5,945 nt of DNA from Alphaproteobacteria bacterium (lineage in GTDB: Bacteria > Pseudomonadota > Alphaproteobacteria > UBA8366), in the NCBI GenBank assembly GCA_018665505.1, contig JABJCS010000200.1, forward strand, positions 1 through 5,945, in the 5' to 3' direction. The notes beneath the pieces are model-generated. The model was not told the DNA's origin. It ran no database searches and was given only the letters and a program-made list of their open reading frames with translations. Shown here one piece after another: positions 1 to 4,858 of the stretch. Numbering within the stretch: position 1 is the stretch's first letter; each line of letters begins with the position of its first letter. The position numbers and the translations under genes were made by a program.

Positions 1-149
1 CCGCGAGCGTGCGCGCGACCGGCGACGGTCGTGTCGAGGTCACCTTTGCGGAACCGCAATACGGCGTCTCTCCGGGACAGGCCTGCGTCGCTTATGATGG
101 CGACCGGGTGCTGGGCGGTGGATGGATCGAGCGGCAGGACGCTCGGTAA
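1..149 (+). CDS. mnmA: tRNA-specific 2-thiouridylase MnmA, C-terminal end (5' truncated by window)
   Basis: The frame starting at base 3 is open from the window edge to TAA at 147-149, giving 48 residues. The peptide contains [19 protein letters not shown] and then [12 protein letters not shown], the characteristic C-terminal beta-barrel end of MnmA: an EPQ, a VSPGQA stretch, and a closing LGGGWI. MnmA thiolates C2 of the wobble uridine in tRNA Lys, Glu and Gln, using ATP and sulfur relayed from a persulfide carrier, in the cytoplasm. The catalytic cysteines and the PP-loop lie upstream of the window and cannot be checked. The next gene begins 31 bases later on the same strand, so read-through is possible, although no functional link is obvious. 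Identification rests on this short but distinctive tail. Confidence 0.85.
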   Translation, partial: ASVRATGDGRVEVTFAEPQYGVSPGQACVAYDGDRVLGGGWIERQDAR

Positions 150-166
150 CGCAAAGGCAATACGAC

Positions 167-173
167 GAGGGAG
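167..173 (+). promoter_or_regulatory. Shine-Dalgarno site of the TauD-like dioxygenase
   Basis: GAGGGAG lies 7 bases before the ATG at 181. It decides the start. The same frame is open from an ATG-less start at base 31, but that extension overlaps the mnmA tail and encodes an arginine- and serine-rich peptide unlike the family. Confidence 0.7.
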
Positions 174-180
174 CGAAGCG

Positions 181-1029
181 ATGCTAGAGATAACCCCTAC
201 CGGACAGGCATGTGGCGCTGTGGTGCGCGGTGTTGATTTTTGCGCTGACGTGTCCACCGATACGTTAAAGACGATCCGGTCGGCATGGTTGGCGCATCAC
301 GTTCTCATCTTTCCGAACCAAACACTCGACAATGACAGGTTGGTTCGCTTCGCCGAGTATTTCGGTCCCATCGGCGACGATCCTTATTTTGCACCGATTG
401 AAGGTCATGATCGCATTGCCGCGGTCCGGCGCGAGGCAGACGAAACCGCACCTTTATTCGCAGAAGTATGGCATTCCGATTGGAGCTTCATGAGCACGCC
501 GCCCGCAGCGACCTGTCTTTACGGCTTGGACATTCCGCCAATCGGCGGCGATACGTTGTTCGCCAACGAACATAAGGCATGGGAAGAAATGTCGGAGAGT
601 TTGCGCCAGAAACTATCGGATAAAATGGCCTGCCACTCCGCCAAGCGCGCGTATTCGAAGGAAGGGCGATATTCCAAGGATACCTACAAAGGCAGCATGT
701 CGATCAGACCATCCGATAGTGCACTAGCGAGTCAGAGCCATCCGTTGATCCGCCCCCATCCCGAGACAGGCCGCCTTGGCGTATTCGGCGGTTCCTACAT
801 CTATGATCTGGAAGAGACGACGGAAGACGAGACGGGAGAGCTCCTGGTGGAATTACGCGAATGGCTCGATCGCCCCGAATTTGTCTACCGGCACAAGTGG
901 GAGAAGGACATGCTGGTCCTGTGGGACAATCGCTGTGTTCTTCACAAGGCGACCGGCGGTTATGAGGGGCACGCGCGGTTGCTTCACCGCCTCACCATCG
1001 CCGACGATCCGAAATATTATTACAGCTAA
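181..1029 (+). CDS. TauD/TfdA-family Fe(II)/2-oxoglutarate-dependent dioxygenase
   Basis: The product is 282 residues, almost the length of E. coli TauD. Enzymes of this family couple decarboxylation of 2-oxoglutarate to hydroxylation of a substrate, often a sulfonate, sulfate ester or aryloxyalkanoate, in the cytoplasm. The iron facial triad is visible as H98-x-D100 in EVWHSDWSF and H255 in WDNRCVLHKATGG. R270 in RLLHRLTI lies 15 residues after the distal histidine, as expected for the arginine that binds the 2-oxoglutarate carboxylate. GGDT at 122-125 is also typical. The segment where TauD carries its taurine-contacting His and Tyr reads DPYF here (67-70), so taurine is not the obvious substrate; a TfdA-like or other acid is equally possible. 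The start at 181 is supported by GAGGGAG and by the typical N-terminus MLEITPTGQACGAVVRGVD. The gene sits 31 bases after mnmA and converges on the creatininase-like gene. No sulfonate transporter is visible, so the substrate is unknown. Family is certain, specificity is not. Confidence 0.93.
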   Translation: MLEITPTGQACGAVVRGVDFCADVSTDTLKTIRSAWLAHHVLIFPNQTLDNDRLVRFAEYFGPIGDDPYFAPIEGHDRIAAVRREADETAPLFAEVWHSDWSFMSTPPAATCLYGLDIPPIGGDTLFANEHKAWEEMSESLRQKLSDKMACHSAKRAYSKEGRYSKDTYKGSMSIRPSDSALASQSHPLIRPHPETGRLGVFGGSYIYDLEETTEDETGELLVELREWLDRPEFVYRHKWEKDMLVLWDNRCVLHKATGGYEGHARLLHRLTIADDPKYYYS

Positions 1030-1036
1030 GCTGGGG

Positions 1037-1858
1037 TCACTGCGTCTTCGTGGCGTCGAGTGCCCGAATTTGCCGTAGCGCTGCTTCGACTTTTAGATCA
1101 ATCATTTTTCGACCGATTTCGGCACTGGCCTTGGCAGCATCTCCGCTGGCGCCCGTGACTCCCAAGTGAAAGCCGGCCCGCGGGCGAATCATATAGGGGC
1201 GGACACCATCTGGATTTACCGCCAATAACTCGGACGTGTCGCGGATGCCGGCATGGCCGCCAATACTGAATTCCGTCTCACCCTTCGCTTTGAGCCACTC
1301 GACCTGACCGTTCTTCGCATAGTAGTCACCGATGTGATGGACACGGGTTATCTCATTCGTCCATTCGCGATTGAGCTTTGCCGCGACCTCGGCTTGCGGT
1401 TTCTGATTGCCGAGACTGTCGCCGAGGAAATAGATCCGTTCGAATCCCTGTGCGCGCAGGCTCCTTGCCGTGCTCTCCAGGATTTGCCCGAATAGGGCGG
1501 GCGAAATACTGATTGTGCCGGCGAAACGCATATGTCCGCTGGGTGGTTGGATATCGCCCTCTGGCACGTAATCGATGACCGGGGCGACCAGGGTGGTCCG
1601 TAAGGTCCGCGCGATCTGCTCCGCCGTGTGGCGGACGATGTAATGGTGTTTGCCGAGGACGACATGAACGCCGTTTTGCTCAAGCCCTGCGGTCGGCACG
1701 ATGACCCCAGTTTTGCCTTGCTTCATGGCCTCCTCGACCTCCAGCCATGTCATCTCCGAGAGAAAGACCGTATCTGGCAAAGCTGTGCTCAGTGGCGACA
1801 CTAGGAAGCCGATGAAGGCGGCTAGCGCGGCGGCAAATGCAATAAGCGACTTTCTCAT
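1037..1858 (-). CDS. Creatininase-family protein with N-terminal signal peptide
   Basis: The product is 273 residues. The start at 1858 is chosen because its ATG overlaps the TGA of the upstream desaturase gene (ATGA), giving translational coupling, and because it places MRKSLIAFAAALAAF at the N-terminus: a basic end, a hydrophobic core to about residue 20, and a possible cleavage site after S24-T25-A26. An upstream in-frame start at 1906 would bury this signal. The creatininase fold is shown by VIVPTAGLEQNGVH (52-65), PPSGHMRFAGTISIS (105-119), FLGDSLGN (144-151) and GGHAGIRDTSELL (200-212). Known members are cytoplasmic metal-dependent amidohydrolases acting on creatinine or related amides. 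Here the usual E-x-H is E60-Q-N62, the usual Asp nearby is H71, NGHxxN is GDSLGN, and the Glu of the ETS motif is D207. I recall a subfamily with similar EQNG and GDSxGN signatures, so this may be a subgroup trait. It is probably exported to the periplasm. Substrate is unknown and creatinine turnover should not be assumed. Confidence 0.85.
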   Translation of the reverse strand: MRKSLIAFAAALAAFIGFLVSPLSTALPDTVFLSEMTWLEVEEAMKQGKTGVIVPTAGLEQNGVHVVLGKHHYIVRHTAEQIARTLRTTLVAPVIDYVPEGDIQPPSGHMRFAGTISISPALFGQILESTARSLRAQGFERIYFLGDSLGNQKPQAEVAAKLNREWTNEITRVHHIGDYYAKNGQVEWLKAKGETEFSIGGHAGIRDTSELLAVNPDGVRPYMIRPRAGFHLGVTGASGDAAKASAEIGRKMIDLKVEAALRQIRALDATKTQ

Positions 1859-2810
1859 TTCGAGGTCCGGCGCAGGAGAGCGACGGCTTTCGCGAATGGG
1901 TGACAATACAATGCGAGTACGCCGTCATACGCTCGATCCTCGCCGTCCGACAATCCGAAAGTCAGTTCTTCCTTGGTCTCGGGGATATAGAGCGTCCCCG
2001 TAATCCGATCCCAGAACGAGAACATAAAGCCGAGATTTTTATCGAAATGCACTGCATCTCGGCTGTGATGAATTTGATGCTGAGCGGGACTGATCAGGAC
2101 GTTCAACATGCCGCGCGGATAGTTCAGCCAAATATGAGTGTGGCGCAGATTGTAGCCGGGAAATAATACAGGAACAAAATCGCGTTCACTTGGAAGAACT
2201 GCATCGGCTCCACAGCTGTACCTAGGAGCAATGTTGTAACACCCGTCGCCGCGCCAACGGTCAGCGCCGTCGATAAGCCGGTAAGCAGCTCGTCAACCGG
2301 ATGCATTCGATACACTGTGATCGGTGTCAGAACTTGTGCCGAGTGATGCACCTTATGGAATTCCCAGAGCAACGGGACCTTGTGTTGCAAAAAATGTGCG
2401 ATGAAGACGCCGAGGTCGAAGGCGACAACGGCGGCAATTGTAAAAATGCCAACCGTGAAAATATTGGGTGTTTCGCTTGATCCGACGGGCGCCCCTAGGG
2501 AGGAGATCAGCCAACCGGCAACCACGGGCGCACCCAGGAACAAGGGTGCGAATATCAAAGCGTGGGCGATCCGGTTCACGATGTAGAATTTATAGTCCAC
2601 AACCGCTGATGCGTGACCATAGACGTCTTTGGGAAAACAGAATCGGAAGAACCGAGAGATGGCCGATTGTGGCTCGACATCGGAAGCTCTCTGTCCCGTG
2701 CGCGATATTCGGTAGACCATATACGCAAGTAGCAGCGCTCCGATCAGATGCAGCCAAAACACGCGTGTAAACGGCGCCAATGGATAGAAAAACGGTGCTA
2801 TGATCTTCAA
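1855..2810 (-). pseudogene. Fatty acid hydroxylase / sterol desaturase family protein, split by a one-base frameshift
   Basis: This family comprises membrane di-iron oxygenases that hydroxylate or desaturate lipid or sterol chains. The first frame runs from a TTG at 2810 to TGA at 2124-2126 (228 residues). It has hydrophobic segments near residues 18-33, 82-103, 117-138 and 178-215, and histidine boxes H139-FLQ-H143 and H152-KV-H155-H156, then H170-PVDE. After YYFP (215-218) the frame goes wrong (ATICATLIFG, stop), while the -1 frame continues GYNLRHTHIWLNYPRGMLN and then SPAQHQIHHSRD, supplying the last HxxHH box and the WDRITGTLYIP end. Joined, the protein is 318 residues, an ordinary family length with every box present. 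The break lies at about 2156-2159, inside T TTC CCG G. It could be a deleted G from CCCGGG, a sequencing error, or -1 ribosomal slippage. The start is uncertain: AGGAGA at 2841-2846 fits a CTG at 2834 better than the TTG, and no ATG exists in the open frame. The 3' end overlaps the creatininase-like start by four bases, implying that full-length translation once mattered or still does. Confidence 0.85.
2157..2163 (-). other. Candidate slippery heptamer T TTC CCG at the desaturase frame break
   Basis: Read on the - strand in the zero frame, the codons are tat ttc ccg gct. The seven bases TTTCCCG fit X-XXY-YYZ exactly (X=T, Y=C, Z=G). A -1 shift here makes the next codons GGC TAC AAT, giving FPGYNL and the conserved C-terminal frame. 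The zero-frame stop lies about 30 bases downstream. C-rich heptamers are usually weak slippery sites and I see no convincing downstream stem or pseudoknot. A lost G from CCCGGG explains the same facts more simply. Confidence 0.3.
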
Positions 2811-2840
2811 TAGAAAATTGGGAAGATCGTCCAGAATAGT

Positions 2841-2846
2841 TCTCCT
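2841..2846 (-). promoter_or_regulatory. Probable Shine-Dalgarno site of the desaturase gene
   Basis: AGGAGA on the - strand is the only good purine-rich site near the desaturase start. It is 6 bases from an in-frame CTG (2832-2834) and 30 bases from the TTG at 2810. This favours a slightly longer N-terminus beginning LDDLPNFLLKIIAPFF, with a rare start codon, or a lost ATG. Confidence 0.45.
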
Positions 2847-2871
2847 CGCGACACGTTTTATTCCGCTGATC

Positions 2872-2888
2872 TGAACCAGTTTGGTTCA
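2872..2888. promoter_or_regulatory. 17-base perfect inverted repeat, possible operator
   Basis: TGAACCA-GTT-TGGTTCA has 7-base arms and a 3-base centre with no mismatch. A further half-site, TTGAACC, lies at 2919-2925. The repeat sits just after a weak -10 candidate for the - strand, the place expected for a repressor site. It also overlaps the TGA of the small open frame ending at 2886. There is no T-run on either side, so an intrinsic terminator is unlikely. The binding protein, if any, is unknown. Confidence 0.4.
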
Positions 2889-3085
2889 AACGATATCGTA
2901 CTCATTCTTGACCTTTAATTGAACCGGATCGTATAGCCGAGAAAGTTTCCCTGGAAGACCCAGCTTAACTGCGATCAAGTCATGCTTGTCGTCGTCGGGC
3001 CGTCCTCGGTGTATTTCAGAGCTGCGGGCCCTTGGATCCATAGTATCGAATCGAATGTTGAAGGTTCGAGAAAGACCCGACGCAT
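2886..3085 (-). pseudogene. Small unrecognised gene, probably frameshifted (about 66 residues if joined)
   Basis: An ATG at 3085 lies 29 bases after the stop of the ThDP-enzyme gene and 5 bases after GAGAGG (3091-3096), a good ribosome binding site. Its frame gives MRRVFLEPSTFDSILWIQGP, then AALKYTEDGPTTTSMT, and stops at 2975-2977 after 36 residues. The -1 frame, open across the same place, carries DDDKHDLIAVKLGLPGKLSR and LYDPVQLKVKNEYDIV, ending in TGA at 2886-2888. One missing base in the GGCCCG run near 2996-3001 would join them into one soluble, charged protein of about 66 residues. I do not recognise a family. Alternatives are a genuine 36-residue peptide, a separate 51-residue frame from the ATG at 3041 (MDPRARSSEI..., no ribosome binding site), or chance open frames. 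Position and spacing suggest an operon member. Confidence 0.4.
2895..2923 (-). promoter_or_regulatory. Weak sigma-70-like promoter candidate upstream of the desaturase
   Basis: On the - strand TTCAAT (2918-2923) is followed after exactly 17 bases by TACGAT (2895-2900). The -35 matches TTGACA at 3 of 6 positions and the -10 matches TATAAT at 4 of 6. Transcription would begin within or beside the inverted repeat at 2872-2888. The match is poor and is listed mainly because of spacing and the adjoining repeat. Confidence 0.2.
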
Positions 3086-3090
3086 ATCAG

Positions 3091-3096
3091 CCTCTC
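3091..3096 (-). promoter_or_regulatory. Shine-Dalgarno site of the small gene
   Basis: GAGAGG on the - strand is 5 bases before the ATG at 3085 and within 30 bases of the preceding stop codon. It is the main argument that the small open frame is translated from this ATG. Confidence 0.45.
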
Positions 3097-3114
3097 GTGG
3101 ACGCGATAACTCCG

Positions 3115-4761
3115 CTACCCTCTGACTTTTGGTAAGTTCAATACGGAACTCCACGGATCCGGCATTTCACCAACCGGCGCTTCGATCAAGACCGGGGCGT
3201 TCATCTTGAAGGCTTCCTCGAGCCGGTCTTGCAGCGCGTCGGGCGACGTGGCGCGGAGACTGGCAACGCCGAATGAATCCGCGAGTTTTCCGAAATCGGG
3301 ATTAGTCAGATCGCTCGCGATCGTGCGGTTGCCGTAGCTTAGTTTCTGGATGCGCTGGACGTTTCCGAACGCGCCATCGTTGAAGACGACCGCGACCAGA
3401 TTGATGCCGTGGCGCACGGCGGTCGCCATTTCTTGGACGTTGAACATGAATCCTCCATCGCCGTTGATCGACAGGACGGGCGCGTCAGGCCGCGCGACCT
3501 TCACGCCAAGCCCCGCCGCATAACCCCAGCCAAGCGTGCCTTGGTACCCCGACGCGATGTAGCTGCGCGGGTTATAAACTGGCATGGCGAGGCGGCTGAT
3601 GTAACTCACTTGGGTCAGCTCGTCGACGAAGACCCCGTCTTCCGGTAAGGCATTGCGGATGGCATCGATATAGGCGAGTTGCGGGGCAAGAGGGGACAAC
3701 ATTTCCATCGTCTTGGCGCGAGCTTCATCCATCTCTTCCTTGCGGGAGGCGCGCGCTGAATTGTGTTTCGGCAGCGCTTCCGCCAAGGCAGTTAAGACCG
3801 TGGCGGAATCTCCAACGATCCCGACATCCGCCTTGGTGATGCGATCCATCTCCTCTTGCGAGAGATCGATCCGGATGATTTTGAGGTCCTTGTCGGTACC
3901 CCAAAGCTGTTGATGCGGCTGCATGCGTGTACCAATGCCGAGCACCACATCCACATCCTTCCACAGCCGATGCCCGGTCGGCATGGTGATCGAAAGGTGA
4001 TGGCGGGAATCAAGTACGCCGCGGCCCAGGCGGAACCCGCAGACCGGCGCTTCCAACATCTCGGCGACCCGGCGGACCTCTACGCTTGCGTCCTGCGCGC
4101 CGCCGCCGACGACGATCATCGGGTTTTTGGCAGCCCCTAGCAGTTTGGCGGCTTCCTCTACCTTGTCCGTGTCGACGGGAAGGACTTCGTCCTCGGCGGG
4201 CCCACCCGGCAAGGTGACAGGTGCCTTGCGGCCCCACACATCCATCGGACATTCGAGGCCGACGGGGCGCGGACGGCCCGCACCTAATTGCCGGAAAGCT
4301 TCCTGGGTGAGGCGTGCCGCGTCGCCCGGACTTTCGATCCGTTCCGCCCATTTGGTCATAGTACGCAGAATGCCGATCTGGTCGCGGACCTCGTGCAACA
4401 GGCCGTAGCCCCGGTCGATGGCCGCGAGGTTGATTTGCCCGAGCAACGCTACGACCTTTGAGCTTGTGCTGTATGCGGTCGCCAATGCGGTTGCTGCATT
4501 CAGGAATCCGGGTCCCGGTACAACACAGAACGCGGATGGCTTGCCGGTCGCTTGCGCCGCTCCCAACGCCATGTAGGCAACGGCTTGTTCGTGCCGCGTG
4601 TGAATGGGGCGAATTTCGTCGGTGCGCGCATGCAGCGCGTCGAAGAACAAATCGTTCTGGATGCCCGGCAGACAGAACAGCGTATCGATGCCGTTCCGGA
4701 TCAATCCGTCAACGACGGCTTCACCGGCGGTCATGGTTTGGATTTCTGGTTTGCCTGCCAT
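3115..4761 (-). CDS. Thiamine diphosphate-dependent enzyme, acetolactate synthase-like
   Basis: The product is 548 residues, the usual size for this superfamily. These enzymes use ThDP to decarboxylate 2-keto acids and often to join the resulting aldehyde equivalent to a second molecule. The order is an N-terminal pyrimidine-binding domain (about 10-175) with the catalytic glutamate E58 in HTRHEQAVAYMA, a central domain (about 195-330) with the IVVGGGAQ stretch, and a C-terminal diphosphate-binding domain (about 365-535). The Mg/ThDP motif is G434-D435-G436 with N461-D462 following at the expected distance. The start at 4761 is chosen because AGGAAGGA sits 7 bases upstream; an upstream TTG at 4779 would overlap that site. 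Acetolactate synthase, benzoylformate decarboxylase-like, sulfoacetaldehyde acetyltransferase and oxalyl-CoA decarboxylase-like activities share this architecture, and nothing visible singles one out. No small regulatory subunit (ilvN-like) lies nearby, so a catabolic role is more likely than branched-chain amino acid synthesis. It follows the HyuB-type gene by 97 bases. Confidence 0.92.
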   Translation of the reverse strand: MAGKPEIQTMTAGEAVVDGLIRNGIDTLFCLPGIQNDLFFDALHARTDEIRPIHTRHEQAVAYMALGAAQATGKPSAFCVVPGPGFLNAATALATAYSTSSKVVALLGQINLAAIDRGYGLLHEVRDQIGILRTMTKWAERIESPGDAARLTQEAFRQLGAGRPRPVGLECPMDVWGRKAPVTLPGGPAEDEVLPVDTDKVEEAAKLLGAAKNPMIVVGGGAQDASVEVRRVAEMLEAPVCGFRLGRGVLDSRHHLSITMPTGHRLWKDVDVVLGIGTRMQPHQQLWGTDKDLKIIRIDLSQEEMDRITKADVGIVGDSATVLTALAEALPKHNSARASRKEEMDEARAKTMEMLSPLAPQLAYIDAIRNALPEDGVFVDELTQVSYISRLAMPVYNPRSYIASGYQGTLGWGYAAGLGVKVARPDAPVLSINGDGGFMFNVQEMATAVRHGINLVAVVFNDGAFGNVQRIQKLSYGNRTIASDLTNPDFGKLADSFGVASLRATSPDALQDRLEEAFKMNAPVLIEAPVGEMPDPWSSVLNLPKVRG

Positions 4762-4768
4762 TATTCGA

Positions 4769-4776
4769 TCCTTCCT
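4769..4776 (-). promoter_or_regulatory. Shine-Dalgarno site of the ThDP-dependent enzyme
   Basis: AGGAAGGA on the - strand is 7 bases before the ATG at 4761. It is strong and well spaced, and it sets the start at MAGKPEIQTM rather than at the TTG six codons earlier. Confidence 0.75.
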
Positions 4777-4786
4777 CAAATGATAT

Positions 4787-4825
4787 CGTCATCCCGGTGG
4801 AAGCGAAGTTGAATGCCGGGACCCA
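4787..4825. repeat. REP-like intergenic palindromic element (single copy in window)
   Basis: The element reads CGTCATCCCGG, then 18 bases, then CCGGGACCCA. The core arms TCCCGG (4792-4797) and CCGGGA (4816-4821) are exact reverse complements. The outer sequences resemble the GTCATCCCGG...CCGGGACCCA palindromes scattered between genes in many alphaproteobacteria. A third CCGGGA lies at 4843-4848. It occupies most of the 97-base gap between the HyuB-type and ThDP-enzyme genes. The loop is longer than in a typical copy, so this may be a degenerate one. Such hairpins often modulate mRNA stability or attenuate transcription within operons. Confidence 0.45.
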
Positions 4826-4858
4826 ATTCGAACGCGTTTGATCCGGGAAACGAACCGC

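Larger units (their letters stand above)
2811..3114 (-). other. 304-base stretch between the ThDP enzyme and desaturase genes
   Basis: This stretch is longer than the other gaps in the - strand cluster. It holds a short possibly broken gene (2886-3085) with its own ribosome binding site, a 17-base perfect inverted repeat (2872-2888) with a matching half-site at 2919-2925, a weak promoter candidate (2895-2923), and the ribosome binding site of the desaturase (2841-2846). I see no tRNA, no riboswitch-like fold and no intrinsic terminator with a T-run on either strand, so transcription may continue through it. Confidence 0.5.

Noticed and set aside
31..180. N-terminal extension of the dioxygenase from base 31
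   Set aside because: It overlaps the mnmA C-terminal codons in another frame, its residues look unlike the family, and a well-spaced GAGGGAG precedes the ATG at 181.
1023..1033. Palindrome CAGCT-A-AGCTG at the end of the dioxygenase gene
   Set aside because: Arms of 5 bases with a 1-base centre cannot form a stable terminator hairpin, and no T-run follows.
1037..1858. Assigning creatinine amidohydrolase function
   Set aside because: Fold motifs match, but most metal-ligand positions are substituted and a signal peptide is present, so only family membership is claimed.
2908..2937. + strand promoter TTGACC, 18 bases, TATAGC
   Set aside because: The match is moderate, but no + strand gene follows; it would only transcribe antisense to the ThDP-enzyme gene. 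Chance is the simplest reading without transcript data.
2982..3125. + strand open frame of 47 codons
   Set aside because: It is antisense to the more plausible small - strand gene, has no ribosome binding site, and its residues resemble no protein I know.
4010..4351. - strand open frame of 113 codons inside the ThDP-enzyme gene
   Set aside because: It is an out-of-frame shadow, rich in Arg, Gly and Pro, wholly inside a well-conserved gene.
4776..4858. - strand frame ending SNAFELGPGIQLRFHRDDDII
   Set aside because: It looks coding-like, but it has no start of its own after the HyuB stop and coincides with the REP-like palindrome. The HyuB C-terminus is already complete at DGYVTN.
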